Shown here: positions 35,019 through 44,534 of the stretch, piece by piece
Layout: each line of letters begins with the position of its first letter
How positions within the stretch are numbered: position 1 is the stretch's first letter
Source of the DNA: Exiguobacterium flavidum
GTDB taxonomy: Bacteria > Bacillota > Bacilli > Exiguobacteriales > Exiguobacteriaceae
Reading direction: 5' to 3'
Length of the DNA stretch: 64,000 bases
Assembly: GCF_003344535.1 (NCBI RefSeq)
Contig: NZ_QPKS01000007.1
Span: 90,179-154,178, forward strand
Position numbers and translations under genes: made by a program
Notes under the pieces: model-generated
Told to the model about the DNA's origin: nothing
Database searches by the model: none
The model's input: the letters and a program-made list of their open reading frames with translations, nothing else

Positions 35019-36419
35019 ATGGAGCAGAAACACCAGCCAGGCGAATTACGGCGTGATCTCAAGACACGCCAATTGACGATGATCGCGATGGGTTGCGCGA
35101 TCGGGACCGGTCTATTTCTCGGAAGCGGTCTTGCCATCCAGACGGCGGGGCCGAGCGTGTTACTCAGTTATGCGGTCGGTGCCTTGATCGTCCTGCTTTT
35201 GATGGGCTGTCTCGCCGAGATGACCGTCGCGCATCCGACATCCGGATCGTTCGGTACGATCGCTGAGAAGTATGTCAGTCCCTATGCCGGCTTCCTCGTC
35301 CGCTATTCCTACTGGGTCGCGAACGTCCTCGCGATCGGCGTCGAGGTCAGCGCAATCGCCATCTACATGAAGTATTGGTTCCCGGACGTCCCCGGATATG
35401 TCTGGATTCTGTTGTTCGCTGTCGCCCTCATCTATATCAATGCGACGACGGTCCATACGTTCGCGACGTTCGAATATTGGTTCTCCGTCATCAAGATCAG
35501 TGCCATCCTCATGTTCATTCTGCTCGGTGCCTATCTCTTGATCGGCGACCCTTCTCCTGAGATGGGCGCGAAGAACCTGACGAACGCCGGAGGGTTCATG
35601 CCGTTCGGCTGGTGGGGCATGTGGGTCGCGATCTTCATTTCGCTCTTCAGTTTCCTTGGGACTGAGCTCATCGCCGTCACAGCGGGTGAAGCGAAGGACC
35701 CGGACACGGCGGTACCGAAGGCGCTCAAGGCGACGGTCTTCCGTTTGTCGACGTTCTACGTCGTGACGATCGCCCTCATGCTGATGATCGTACCTTGGAA
35801 AGAGGCTGGCATCGACAAGAGTCCATTCGTCAAGGTCATGGAGATCCTCTCGATTCCGGGAGCTTCCGGCATCATGAACTTCATCGTCCTGACCGCCGCA
35901 CTTTCTGCCATGAACAGCCAGCTCTATGCCTCGACCCGGATGATGTACTCCTTGTCGAAATCAACTTACGCACCGCGCGTGTTCAGCCGGCTCAGCAAGA
36001 AGGACGTGCCGCTCTACGCGCTCGGCGTCTCGACGATCGGTATCTTCCTCGCAGCCCTCGTCAGCGGCATGGCTGCCGGATCCTATCCGTTCATGATGGG
36101 CATCTCGATGTTTGGTGCCCTGTTCACCTGGTTCATGATCTTCGTCTCGCACCTGTACTTCCGCAAGTCGTGGGAAGCGACAGGCGGCCGGACGCTTCCG
36201 GTCAAGATGATCGGCTATCCGTACCTGTCGATCCTTGGTGCCGTGCTGCTGTTTGCGCTCGTCGTGTCGACCTGGTTCACGATGTTCAAGATCGTCCTGC
36301 AGTTCGGCGTGCCATGGCTATTGTTCCTGTCAGCTGCCTATTACTTCTGGAAACGCCAAAACGCAGTCGTCGCGCAGCCGCAGGAAGAGACGGGTGCTGC
36401 GAAGGAAGACGCCAAATGA
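35019..36419 (+). CDS. APC-family permease, probable tryptophan or aromatic amino acid importer
   Basis: 466 residues, 12 predicted helices, AAT branch of the APC superfamily: MGCAIGTGLFLGSGLAIQTAGPSVLLSYAVG in helices 1-2 and FLGTELIAVTAGEAKDP in the centre. Its place between kynU and kynA suggests import of tryptophan or kynurenine for the operon; specificity is inferred from context only. ATG 35019 lies 9 bases after AAGGAGGG, which overlaps the TAA of kynU; TTG 35013 would be too close. Confidence 0.88.
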   Translation: MEQKHQPGELRRDLKTRQLTMIAMGCAIGTGLFLGSGLAIQTAGPSVLLSYAVGALIVLLLMGCLAEMTVAHPTSGSFGTIAEKYVSPYAGFLVRYSYWVANVLAIGVEVSAIAIYMKYWFPDVPGYVWILLFAVALIYINATTVHTFATFEYWFSVIKISAILMFILLGAYLLIGDPSPEMGAKNLTNAGGFMPFGWWGMWVAIFISLFSFLGTELIAVTAGEAKDPDTAVPKALKATVFRLSTFYVVTIALMLMIVPWKEAGIDKSPFVKVMEILSIPGASGIMNFIVLTAALSAMNSQLYASTRMMYSLSKSTYAPRVFSRLSKKDVPLYALGVSTIGIFLAALVSGMAAGSYPFMMGISMFGALFTWFMIFVSHLYFRKSWEATGGRTLPVKMIGYPYLSILGAVLLFALVVSTWFTMFKIVLQFGVPWLLFLSAAYYFWKRQNAVVAQPQEETGAAKEDAK

Positions 36420-36440
36420 TTCCGTAAGGAGAGGTTCATC

Positions 36441-37280
36441 ATGACAAAAGCATACGACGGTCCGCTCGAAGGAACGATCCAGACCGATTTCAAGCAAGCG
36501 ATGTCGTACGGCGACTACCTTGCGCTCGACCCGATTTTGTCGAGCCAGCGTCGCCTGTCCGATCATCACGACGAAATGTTGTTCATCATCATCCATCAGA
36601 CGAGTGAACTCTGGATGAAGCTCATCCTGCATGAAATCGATGCCGCGACGAAGGCGATCGCGAACGAGGAACTCGAACGTTCCTTCAAGATGCTCGCCCG
36701 CGTCTCGAAAATCCAACAACAGCTGATTCAGTCATGGAGCGTGCTCGCGACGCTGACTCCGGCCGAATATCTTGAATTCCGCGATCAGCTCGGCTCCTCT
36801 TCCGGCTTCCAGTCGTTCCAGAACCGGAAGATCGAGTTCGCGCTAGGTTTCAAGAACGCGCATATGCTCAAAGTTTATGAACATGATGCTCCATTGTTCG
36901 CAGAGATGCAACAGCACCTCTGCGCACCGAGCATCTACGATGTCACGATCCGGGAGATGGCAAGACGCGGTCTTCCGATCGATGCTGAAGCACTCGAGCG
37001 TGACTGGTCTCAGGACTACGTCCCGAACGAGAGCGTCGAGAACGCATGGGTGACGGTCTATCGCGATGTCGAGCGGTACTGGGACCTGTACGAACTCGGT
37101 GAGAAGCTGCTCGATATCGGCAGCCAGCAGCAGATGTGGCGCTTCAACCATATGAGCACCGTCGAACGGATCATCGGCAACAAGCCGGGGACGGGCGGAT
37201 CGTCCGGTGTCCACTATCTGCGTCGCGTCCTCGATCACCGGTTCTTCCCTGAGCTGTGGAGCGTGAGGACGAAGCTATGA
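36441..37280 (+). CDS. kynA: Tryptophan 2,3-dioxygenase
   Basis: Haem enzyme that opens the indole ring of L-tryptophan to N-formylkynurenine. 279 residues. His52 in [13 protein letters not shown] corresponds to the distal active-site histidine, Arg114 binds the substrate carboxylate, His237 in [14 protein letters not shown] is the proximal haem ligand, and GTGGSSG is the C-terminal loop; spacing matches the Xanthomonas enzyme (offset 3). AAGGAGAGG precedes ATG 36441. Overlaps kynB by 4 bases. The haem it needs may come from the HemQ-dependent pathway encoded in the same window. Confidence 0.97.
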   Translation: MTKAYDGPLEGTIQTDFKQAMSYGDYLALDPILSSQRRLSDHHDEMLFIIIHQTSELWMKLILHEIDAATKAIANEELERSFKMLARVSKIQQQLIQSWSVLATLTPAEYLEFRDQLGSSSGFQSFQNRKIEFALGFKNAHMLKVYEHDAPLFAEMQQHLCAPSIYDVTIREMARRGLPIDAEALERDWSQDYVPNESVENAWVTVYRDVERYWDLYELGEKLLDIGSQQQMWRFNHMSTVERIIGNKPGTGGSSGVHYLRRVLDHRFFPELWSVRTKL

Positions 37281-37900
37281 CGAAATGGATCGATGTCTCC
37301 CAACCTCTCGACGCGACCATCACGACCTGGCCGGGCGACACCACCTTCTCCTACGAGGTGGTCTGGCCGAAGTCGGAGAGCGGGTCCGTCAATGTCGGTA
37401 AGGTGACGATGAGCCTGCACACAGGCACCCACATCGACGCCCCGTTCCATTTCGATGACGCCGGCAAGCGCGTCCTCGCGCTCGATCCCGATGTCTATAT
37501 CGGTAAGGCGAAGGTCGTCCACCTGCCCGGACTTCAGGTGATCGACGCAGGCGCACTCGAAGGAATCGACCTGACCGGCGTATCACGTCTGCTGATCAAG
37601 ACGGATGCTTGGCCGGACTTGAAGACGTTCCCGAAGTCGATCCCCCCGGTCACGCGGGATCTCGCGGAACATCTCGGACGCCATGACGTCGTCCTGCTCG
37701 GACTCGATTTGCCGTCCGTCGATGCGATCGACAGCAAGGAGATGGACGCACACCACGCTCTCGCGGAAAACGGCGTCCATATACTCGAAGGAGTCGTCCT
37801 GAAGGACATCGCGCCTGGCGACTATGAATTGATTGCCGTACCGCTTCCCCTGACGGAAGGCGACGGCAGTCCGGTCCGCGCACTGCTCAGACCGATCTGA
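37277..37900 (+). CDS. kynB: Kynurenine formamidase, cyclase-type
   Basis: Hydrolyses N-formylkynurenine to kynurenine and formate. 207 residues, metal-dependent cyclase family with the signature [14 protein letters not shown] (HxGTHxDxPxH) that binds two metal ions. ATG 37277 overlaps the kynA stop (ATGA), giving translational coupling. With KynA and KynU it completes tryptophan to anthranilate; no anthranilate-degrading genes lie nearby, so anthranilate may be excreted or reused. Confidence 0.96.
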   Translation: MTKWIDVSQPLDATITTWPGDTTFSYEVVWPKSESGSVNVGKVTMSLHTGTHIDAPFHFDDAGKRVLALDPDVYIGKAKVVHLPGLQVIDAGALEGIDLTGVSRLLIKTDAWPDLKTFPKSIPPVTRDLAEHLGRHDVVLLGLDLPSVDAIDSKEMDAHHALAENGVHILEGVVLKDIAPGDYELIAVPLPLTEGDGSPVRALLRPI

Positions 37901-37908
37901 CGCACGAA

Positions 37909-37950
37909 TAATCCCGCTTCGCCCCACAGTCGGGGGCAGAGCGGGATTTT
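37909..37950. terminator. Terminator shared by kynB and cydC
   Basis: AATCCCGCT-GCCCC pairs with GGGGG-AGCGGGATT, followed by TTTCG; symmetric and between convergent genes. Confidence 0.82.
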
Positions 37951-37955
37951 CGTGT

Positions 37956-39650
37956 TCAGGCAAGGACAGCCTGTTCGATTTGTTTCATTTCATAGAAGTA
38001 TCCTCTTGCATCCATCAGTTCGGCATAGGTGCCGGATTCGACGAGGCGTCCCTCGTCCATGACGAGGATTTGGTCCATCCGCTCGAGTCCTTGCAAGCGG
38101 TGGCTGACGAGGACGAACGTTCCGTCCTTCACAGCGGCAAGGAGCTGTTCATGGATTTGCGCCTCCGTCACCGGATCGACCGACGATGTCGGTTCGTCGA
38201 GCAGCCAAATCCGGGCCTCCCGGAGCAACAAGCGGGCGATTGCGAGACGTTGGCGTTCACCCCCGGACAAGTTCTCTCCTTTCTCGAAGACCTGATCTTC
38301 GAGCGTGAGATGCCCGAGTGCGACTGCTTCGAGTGCGGCAAGCAAGTCTTTATCGGCGGTCTCACCGGCGAGAAGCAGGTTGTCCCGGATCGTCCCGTAG
38401 AAGAAATGGTTCTGTTGCAGTGCGACGTTCGCAATCGCGTACAGGCTTTCCTGATCAATCCGTCTCGCGTCGGTTCCGTTGATCGTGATGCCTGTAGCCG
38501 GATACATCAGCAACAACAGCTGAAGCAATGTCGATTTGCCGGATCCGCTCGCTCCGACGATCGCCGTCTTCGAACCGGCAGGAAGTTCGAACGAGACGCC
38601 TGACACGGCCGGACGCGCCTCACCCGGATAGTTGAATGAGACGTCGTTGAAGACGATCGATACCGGTCCTTCCGGCATCCCGCTCTCAGCCTGCACGCGT
38701 TCTTCCGAAACGACTTCCTCGAGGCGCACCGCCGCGTGGCGGCTGTCCTCGAAGAAGCCCGGCAGGATCGCCATCGGTGCAGCGTTCTCGAAAACGGTCA
38801 GCGACGTCATGACGAGCAGCGCAAGGAACACGCCGTCGAGCTCACCTTCCGTCACGAGCCATGCGCCGAGCCCGAGGACGAGCCATGAGATGATGAACGT
38901 CGCGAACGTGTTGACGGACAGGTTGCGGACACCGTCGAGTTCCCGTCTGCGCTGCTCTGAGACATAGGCGGCACTCGCCTCAGCGAGCAGCCGTTCCTTC
39001 TCGTCAAGCTGCTGGTAGATCTTCAGGTCACGATACCCTTGCAGCAACTCCGTCACTTCCGTCGACAAGACTGCGCGTCTCGCCCGGACAGTCCGCGCAA
39101 GACGTCGCTCCCTCACCGCGAAGAGTGCCGGGATGATGAAGCCCGTCAGGACGGCTCCTGCAAGCAGAAGGAGCGAGACCTCGATCGCGAAGAAGCTGAC
39201 GAAGAAAATCGTACAGAGGAAGACGAGCACGAGCACGATCGGCGGATAGAGCACACGGAGAAACGTATGCTGCAGGCTCTCGACGTCCCCGACGATCCGC
39301 GCGAGCAAGTCGCCGCTCCGGTATTTATTGAAGATGCCCGGCGCGAGCGGCTCGAGCCGCCGGTAGAACGACGTCCGCAAGTTTCCGAGGATCGTGAACG
39401 TCGCCCGGTGCGAATAGTAGCGCTCGGCATAACGGCTGACGGCGCGAGTCAGGCTCGACAGCTTCTGGACGGCGATCAGGACGGCGAGCGTCTGGATCGG
39501 CGGCAGGAGCGCCGCCTTCGAGATCAGAAAGCCGCTCGCGGCGAACAATCCGACTGCCGTGATACCGGCGAGGACGCCGAACAGGACCGACAGGATGATG
39601 TCGCGCTTCTCTGATACCATCTCTTTTAAAACGGACTCGAGCTCCTTCAT
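37956..39650 (-). CDS. cydC: Thiol reductant ABC exporter subunit CydC
   Basis: Half-transporter of the heterodimeric CydDC exporter, needed for cytochrome bd assembly and thought to export cysteine/glutathione-type thiols or handle haem. 564 residues: six-helix transmembrane domain (~1-310) and ATPase domain with Walker A VGASGSGKSTLL, signature LSGGERQR, Walker B WLLDEP and the H-loop histidine in VSHRLQG. ATG overlaps the cydD stop. No cydAB oxidase genes lie in this window, so the partners are elsewhere. Confidence 0.9.
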   Translation of the reverse strand: MKELESVLKEMVSEKRDIILSVLFGVLAGITAVGLFAASGFLISKAALLPPIQTLAVLIAVQKLSSLTRAVSRYAERYYSHRATFTILGNLRTSFYRRLEPLAPGIFNKYRSGDLLARIVGDVESLQHTFLRVLYPPIVLVLVFLCTIFFVSFFAIEVSLLLLAGAVLTGFIIPALFAVRERRLARTVRARRAVLSTEVTELLQGYRDLKIYQQLDEKERLLAEASAAYVSEQRRRELDGVRNLSVNTFATFIISWLVLGLGAWLVTEGELDGVFLALLVMTSLTVFENAAPMAILPGFFEDSRHAAVRLEEVVSEERVQAESGMPEGPVSIVFNDVSFNYPGEARPAVSGVSFELPAGSKTAIVGASGSGKSTLLQLLLLMYPATGITINGTDARRIDQESLYAIANVALQQNHFFYGTIRDNLLLAGETADKDLLAALEAVALGHLTLEDQVFEKGENLSGGERQRLAIARLLLREARIWLLDEPTSSVDPVTEAQIHEQLLAAVKDGTFVLVSHRLQGLERMDQILVMDEGRLVESGTYAELMDARGYFYEMKQIEQAVLA

Positions 39651-41371
39651 TTCGCAACACCTCCTCCGACTTTCGTCATCTCCCTGTATGCTTCACTCCG
39701 TCCGAGCAATTCTTCATGGGTTCCCGCATCGATCAGGCTGCCCGCGTCGAGCAGGAAAATCTGATCGACCTTGCGCACCGTATGCAGCCGGTGCGCGACC
39801 GTGACGACCGTGGCCCGGCGCCCGAGTTCCTCCATCGCTTCCCTGAGCAGCCGTTCCGTCCGGACGTCGAGTCCTGTCGTCGGTTCATCGAACAGGATGA
39901 TGTCCGGTTGTTTCAGGAAGGCGCGGGCGAGGGCGACACGTTGCTTCTCGCCGCCCGAGAGACCGCGTCCGCCTTCGCCGATCAGCGTGTCGTAGCCTTC
40001 CGGCAAAGTCGAGGCGAGCTCAGCGAGACCGGCTCTTCGTCCGGCCTCCTCGATTTCCGCGCGCGAGCTCGTGCGCAGATCGCCGATCGCGATGTTGTCT
40101 GCAAGCGTGCCGGCGTACAGGTACGGATGCTGCGAGATGTAGCTCAGGCGCTTGAACCAGCTCGCTTCCGCATAGTCATGGCGCTTCCTGCCGTCGATCC
40201 GGACCTCCCCGGAAAGCGGATCCGCAAGCCCCGCGAGCAGCTGCAACACCGTCGATTTCCCGGCCCCGCTCTTTCCGATCAAGGCGACCTTCTCATACGG
40301 CCGAATCTTCATCTCGATGTCGCGAAGCGCGAAGCTTTCCCCGTAGGTGAACGAGACATCGTCGAGGCGGATCTCAGGCGGTCCGTCAGCCTCCAGCTCC
40401 AGTTTCCCGAAAGCGACCGTCCGTTCCTCTGCGCTGAGCTCGGACGCGATACGCTTCGCCGCAGCGACGCTCCCTCTTCCCGTATGGAAGGCCGCCCCCA
40501 TCTCCTTGAGCGCGAGGTAGTACTCCGGCGCAATCACGAGCATGAGAAACGCAGGGAAGAACGTGATGCTTTGGAAGAGGATCAAACGCAGGCTCACCTC
40601 GAGCGCGATCAGCCCCATACTGAGCATCGAGATGAACTCGAGCATGAGCGAGGACAGGAAGGCGATCTTGAGGACGGCGAGTGTCGCGTCGCGGAACGCA
40701 TGGCTGCTCGCTTCGATCGCCTGCTCCTCACGCCGCGCGCGTCCGAACAGTTTGAGCGTCGTGATGCCTTGCAGCGTGTCGAGGAACTTCCCGGAGAACG
40801 CCGTCATCTTCTCAAGCTGGGCGTCCGCCCGCTTCTGTGTCATGATGCCGATGATGATGTAGAACAGCGGGATGAAGGGTGCCGTGATCATCATGATCAG
40901 TCCAGTGTACAGATCGTAAGAGAAGGCGACGACGAGAACCATCAAAGGGACGATCGTCGTCTGGACGACCTTCGGCAAGTACTGGCTATAGTAGCTGTCC
41001 ATCTCGTCGACGGCGTCGAGCAGCACGCTCACCTTCTCCCCCGACTGTCCGGAAATCGCGGAGGCGACAGGAGTCCGTGTATATTTCGCGAGCAGCTTTT
41101 CGCGCAATTCCTGTTTGATGTCCGCTGCGGTCTTCGCCCCGAGTCTTCCGTTCCAATACGTCGTCGCGACACGCAGGAGGAGTAAGCCGAGCAAAAGCCA
41201 CATCATCGGCAGGATGCTTTTAAAGTCCGCTTCTTTCAAAAAGATCCGGTCGACGATATCGACGATCAAATACGATTGCCCGACGATGGCAAGTCCCATC
41301 AGGACGGCCACCAGGGCGAATGCGACCATCGTCCGTCGCGGTACGGAGATGATGCCTTTCAATGGGTTCAT
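39647..41371 (-). CDS. cydD: Thiol reductant ABC exporter subunit CydD
   Basis: Partner of CydC in the heterodimeric exporter. 574 residues: transmembrane domain with VVDIVDRIFL and SGEKVSVLLDAVDEMDSYYSQYLP (the CydD-type intracellular loop), and ATPase with Walker A GKSGAGKST, signature LSGGEKQRVALARAF, Walker B IILFDEPTTGLD. GAAAGGA precedes ATG 41371 by 11 bases. A TATACT box at 41442-41437 and an operator-like repeat downstream of it suggest redox or oxygen control of this two-gene operon. Confidence 0.9.
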   Translation of the reverse strand: MNPLKGIISVPRRTMVAFALVAVLMGLAIVGQSYLIVDIVDRIFLKEADFKSILPMMWLLLGLLLLRVATTYWNGRLGAKTAADIKQELREKLLAKYTRTPVASAISGQSGEKVSVLLDAVDEMDSYYSQYLPKVVQTTIVPLMVLVVAFSYDLYTGLIMMITAPFIPLFYIIIGIMTQKRADAQLEKMTAFSGKFLDTLQGITTLKLFGRARREEQAIEASSHAFRDATLAVLKIAFLSSLMLEFISMLSMGLIALEVSLRLILFQSITFFPAFLMLVIAPEYYLALKEMGAAFHTGRGSVAAAKRIASELSAEERTVAFGKLELEADGPPEIRLDDVSFTYGESFALRDIEMKIRPYEKVALIGKSGAGKSTVLQLLAGLADPLSGEVRIDGRKRHDYAEASWFKRLSYISQHPYLYAGTLADNIAIGDLRTSSRAEIEEAGRRAGLAELASTLPEGYDTLIGEGGRGLSGGEKQRVALARAFLKQPDIILFDEPTTGLDVRTERLLREAMEELGRRATVVTVAHRLHTVRKVDQIFLLDAGSLIDAGTHEELLGRSEAYREMTKVGGGVAK

Positions 41372-41409
41372 CTATAAAACGTCCTTTCGCCATGATTGTG
41401 AACGCTACT

Positions 41410-41442
41410 AGTGAATTTATTCACATATATGCATTCAGTATA
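41410..41442 (-). promoter_or_regulatory. cydD promoter with operator-like inverted repeat
   Basis: Minus-strand -10 TATACT at 41442-41437, followed at about +5 to +20 by TGTGA-ATAAAT-TCACT (41425-41410). This fits the Crp/Fnr-type TGTGA-N6-TCACA except the last base, and is close to Rex sites. The -35 is poor. Position suggests repression; the regulator is not determined. Confidence 0.5.
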
Positions 41443-41502
41443 GCGGATTCAGCCGATAGTTGCCACGCGCGAGGGGTGATGAAGGTGTGACGGTTTTGTG
41501 GA

Positions 41503-41537
41503 AGAAAAGACCGAAGGAAGCTTTCTCCTTCGGTTTC
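41503..41537 (-). terminator. Terminator of the MBL hydrolase gene
   Basis: Minus-strand AAACCGAAGGA pairs with TCCTTCGGTCTTT around GAAAGCT, then TTTTC. Confidence 0.82.
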
Positions 41538-41543
41538 TCCGCT

Positions 41544-42287
41544 TCATACTTTCAATTCTTTCATCAAGTGCTCGATTTGGGCTTTTGGTTCCCCTACAGC
41601 CGCCCCACCGTGATAACAGATGACAGAATCGATGTCCGGGCGCATGAAACGGCGAATCGAACTGTAGGCCGAGGTGAGATCCGGTGTCGTCCGCTTGACC
41701 GGCCCCTCAATCTTTCCGTGGACGCAAATCATCGCATCCCCGGCGACGAGCACCCTGCTCTTTTGGAGGTAGATGCTGATATGTCCCGGTGTATGTCCTG
41801 GCGTATGCAGGATTTCCATCCCGCCGCAGTACGGCAACACCTCTCCGTCCTCGACGACGCGGGTTACCGGTGCCTTCGGCAGATTCTCGCACAACCGGCG
41901 CATCTCATCGGCATGTTCCTGCTGCATCGTCTTAATGAACGTTTTCATCACGCTGAGATTCGTTTTCAGAAGTGGAATATCACCTTCGATGTATGGCCGA
42001 TCGAGCCGGTGGGCGAGCACTTCGATGTCCTTCTTCGCAATGACGACTTCCGGCAGACTTCCGATATGATCAAGGTCCTGATGGGTCAATATGACTGCCT
42101 TCAGCCGACTGATCGGCACGTGAAGCTCGTCCATCGCTTCCTCGATTTCATCCCAGTGACCAGGCATGCCGGTATCGATCAGCACAGCCTCGTTCTCGTC
42201 ATAGACGAGCGTCGGATGCAGCACCGACCGACCGCCAAATCCTTCCGCCACAAGCTCGAGCATTTCGACTCCCGGTGCGATTCTCAT
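41544..42287 (-). CDS. MBL-fold metallohydrolase
   Basis: 247 residues of the metallo-beta-lactamase superfamily. The metal-binding THQDLDHIG (HxxxDH, with Gln in place of the usual second histidine of HxHxDH), TPGHTPGHISIYL (second ligand set) and AGDAM are visible. Substrate unknown; relatives include glyoxalase II-like and lactonase-like enzymes. ATG 42287 follows AAGGAGG at 7 bases. Monocistronic between terminators. Confidence 0.85.
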   Translation of the reverse strand: MRIAPGVEMLELVAEGFGGRSVLHPTLVYDENEAVLIDTGMPGHWDEIEEAMDELHVPISRLKAVILTHQDLDHIGSLPEVVIAKKDIEVLAHRLDRPYIEGDIPLLKTNLSVMKTFIKTMQQEHADEMRRLCENLPKAPVTRVVEDGEVLPYCGGMEILHTPGHTPGHISIYLQKSRVLVAGDAMICVHGKIEGPVKRTTPDLTSAYSSIRRFMRPDIDSVICYHGGAAVGEPKAQIEHLMKELKV

Positions 42288-42322
42288 GATGTGCCTCCTT
42301 TTTTCTAACGACGCCACTCAAA

Positions 42323-42352
42323 CAAAAAGCATCCCCTCATGCAAGGAGATGC
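42323..42352 (-). terminator. Terminator of the zinc metallopeptidase gene
   Basis: Minus-strand GCATCTCC pairs with GGGGATGC around an 8-base loop, followed by TTTTTG. Confidence 0.82.
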
Positions 42353-42361
42353 CGGTTTCGC

Positions 42362-43207
42362 TTACAGATTTTTTGCGTTGAACGTGTTCCCGCCTTCGAT
42401 CGTTCCATTCTCGAAGCCTTTATAGAACCAACGCTCGCGCTGCGCGGATGTCCCGTGAGTAAAGCTCTCGGGGACGACATACCCGCGTCCCTTTTTCTGG
42501 AGCGTGTCGTCACCGACTGCGTTCGCCGCTGTCAGCGCCTCTTCCAGGTCACCTTCCTCGAGCAAGCCTTGCCCTTGCGCGTGGTGGGCCCAGACGCCCG
42601 AATAGTAATCCGCCTGCAACTCGAAGCGGACGAGATATTTGTTGAACTCCTCTTCGCTCAGCTTGTTGCGCAGCGGCATGATCTTATCCGATGTCCCAAG
42701 CAGCGTCTGGACGTGATGACCGACCTCATGGGCGACGACATATGCCATCGCGAAGTCTCCCGGTGCGCCGAACTTCGTCTGGAGATCCTTATAGAAGCTG
42801 AGGTCGATGTACAGCTTCTGGTCTCCCGGACAATAGAACGGACCGACCGAAGCCCCGGCCTGACCACATGCCGAACTGACCTGATCCGTGTAAAGGACGA
42901 GCGTCGGCTCCTTGTAGGTCATCCCGCGTTCCTCGAACTCCTGCGTCCAGACCTGCTCTGTATCCGCGAGTACGACCGATACGAACTCGGCAAGTTCCTT
43001 CTCTTCCTTCGTCTCGACATACTCCGTGTTGCTCCCGGTATCCGCTCCTTGAAGTCCACCGAGCAAATCCCCCGGGTTCCCTCCCATCAGCGTGACGATC
43101 AGGAAGATGACGAGGCCGAACCCTCCCCCGATTCCCGCGATTCCTTTCCCGCCCATGCCCCGGCGGTCTTCGACGTTCGTACTTCCCTGTCTACCTCTCC
43201 ACTTCAT
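42362..43207 (-). CDS. Neutral zinc metallopeptidase, YpfJ/KPN_02809 family
   Basis: 281 residues. A short basic N-terminus (MKWRGRQGSTNVEDRRG) precedes one membrane helix (~23-42) and an extracytoplasmic peptidase domain. The zincin motif VAHEVGHHVQ (HExxH) is followed by FELQADYYSGVWAHH, which should give the third ligand, and a late SFTHGTSAQRERWF. This is the YpfJ-type putative neutral zinc metallopeptidase family; substrate unknown. ATG 43207 follows GGGAGGAAG; the longer frame from TTG 43228 lacks a ribosome site. Confidence 0.9.
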   Translation of the reverse strand: MKWRGRQGSTNVEDRRGMGGKGIAGIGGGFGLVIFLIVTLMGGNPGDLLGGLQGADTGSNTEYVETKEEKELAEFVSVVLADTEQVWTQEFEERGMTYKEPTLVLYTDQVSSACGQAGASVGPFYCPGDQKLYIDLSFYKDLQTKFGAPGDFAMAYVVAHEVGHHVQTLLGTSDKIMPLRNKLSEEEFNKYLVRFELQADYYSGVWAHHAQGQGLLEEGDLEEALTAANAVGDDTLQKKGRGYVVPESFTHGTSAQRERWFYKGFENGTIEGGNTFNAKNL

Positions 43208-43303
43208 TCTTCTTCCTCCCACTTTCAAGTTCTATTCCTCTTTACCCGAAACAGGGGGATTTAGGCGTGTTTCGGATGGAAGCAGGGAGAAATTCCGTCC
43301 CTG

Positions 43304-44365
43304 TCATTTCTCCTTCCGCTTGAACTTCGCGATGAAGTCGACGAACATATCCGGAGTCAGCTCGATCCGGTTCTCGAACGCATATTTCGTCCCGTACCCG
43401 AGTGCGAGTGTCGCAGCCGAGGCGACGCCTGCTCCGATCGCAGCACCGTAGCCGGGAACCATCTTAGCAAGTTGCCGGAACGCGGTCTTTCCGGCGTTCC
43501 CGACGATCGTGACGACGATCAGCTCCTTCGCGTTCTCCTTCGTCAGCGGACGGTCATACAGGTTCGACAGTTTGAGCATCAGACCGATCTGGATCGACGT
43601 CAACGGGACGATGTCCGCCCCGGGTAGCGGGACGGCGCCGATCGCACCTGCCGCCGCGCCGGCCCCGACGATCCAGTTGTTCGCGACCTTTCCGCGCAGC
43701 GCGGGATCGATCTCTTTGACGAAGACATTTTCCTTATCGAACTTTTTTAACAGATCCAAGATATTCCGGCGCAGCCGGTCGATGTTCGTCCCTTCTTTCG
43801 CTGAGATCGGGACGATGACCGGTCCCGGCAGCTTCGCTTTGACGTGTTGGACGATCGTCTCGAGATCATTCGTCGCGTCGATTTTCGTGACGACGATGAT
43901 GATGTTCTGATTGTGAGCGTATATCTTCTGGAATGCCTCCGTCTCCGTCTCGGACAGGACGGTTCCTGCCGCGTTCAGGAAATAGAGGATGACGTCCGCC
44001 TGTTCATAGAACTTCCATGTCGCTTCCGAGTTCGCCGTGTTCGCGTCGTTCAGTCCCGGTGTGTCGACGAAGATGACCCGGTCCTCCGGATGTTGCCGGA
44101 CGTTCTCGATTCGCGTCGTCTCACCCGGTCTGGCCCCGACCGTCGCGACCTCCCGGCCGAGCAGTGCGTTCAACGTCGACGACTTCCCGGCGTTGACGTC
44201 ACCGATCAATGCGATCGTCACGTCCTGATCGAGCGATTGATTGAAGTCACGGCGTTCTGTCTCGAATGCCTCATCGAAGGCATGGTCGATCTCCCTCTTG
44301 CGTTCCTGTTCCTCTTCCCCGAGCCCTTCCCCAAAGAAGTCTTCATTCCATGTCTTATTATCCAA
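43304..44365 (-). CDS. Era/dynamin-like GTPase with DUF697 C-terminal domain
   Basis: About 353 residues. GTPase domain: G1 IGDVNAGKSSTLNALLG, G3 VDTPGLND, G4 VVTKID. The C-terminal ~130 residues match the DUF697-type hydrophobic region (GAGAAAGAIGAVPLPGADIVPLTSIQIGLMLKLSNLYD, and a second glycine-rich segment GYGAAIGAGVASAATLALGYG), likely membrane-interacting. Cellular role unknown. The start is probably TTG 44365, with AGGAG 7 bases upstream; ATG 44389 has only a weak site. Confidence 0.83.
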   Translation of the reverse strand: MDNKTWNEDFFGEGLGEEEQERKREIDHAFDEAFETERRDFNQSLDQDVTIALIGDVNAGKSSTLNALLGREVATVGARPGETTRIENVRQHPEDRVIFVDTPGLNDANTANSEATWKFYEQADVILYFLNAAGTVLSETETEAFQKIYAHNQNIIIVVTKIDATNDLETIVQHVKAKLPGPVIVPISAKEGTNIDRLRRNILDLLKKFDKENVFVKEIDPALRGKVANNWIVGAGAAAGAIGAVPLPGADIVPLTSIQIGLMLKLSNLYDRPLTKENAKELIVVTIVGNAGKTAFRQLAKMVPGYGAAIGAGVASAATLALGYGTKYAFENRIELTPDMFVDFIAKFKRKEK

Positions 44366-44534
44366 ATTGATCGCTCCTATCCTTTTCATGTCTTTCTCAT
44401 TTCATTGCCTCGTTCCAAGTTTCTCAAACAACCATCCTTTCTTGGAGTACCCTACTCTTTTTTTGCACTCCTTTCTCTTTCGGCACGTGTTACTCTTTCA
44501 AAGCAACGATGAGAAGATATAGGAGGGCACATTG

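Noticed and set aside
39716..41185. A 489-codon open frame antisense to cydD
   Set aside because: The minus-strand CydD frame has complete ABC motifs. The antisense product is a highly charged Arg/Asp/Glu-rich string typical of the shadow of a GC-rich gene, with no ribosome site.
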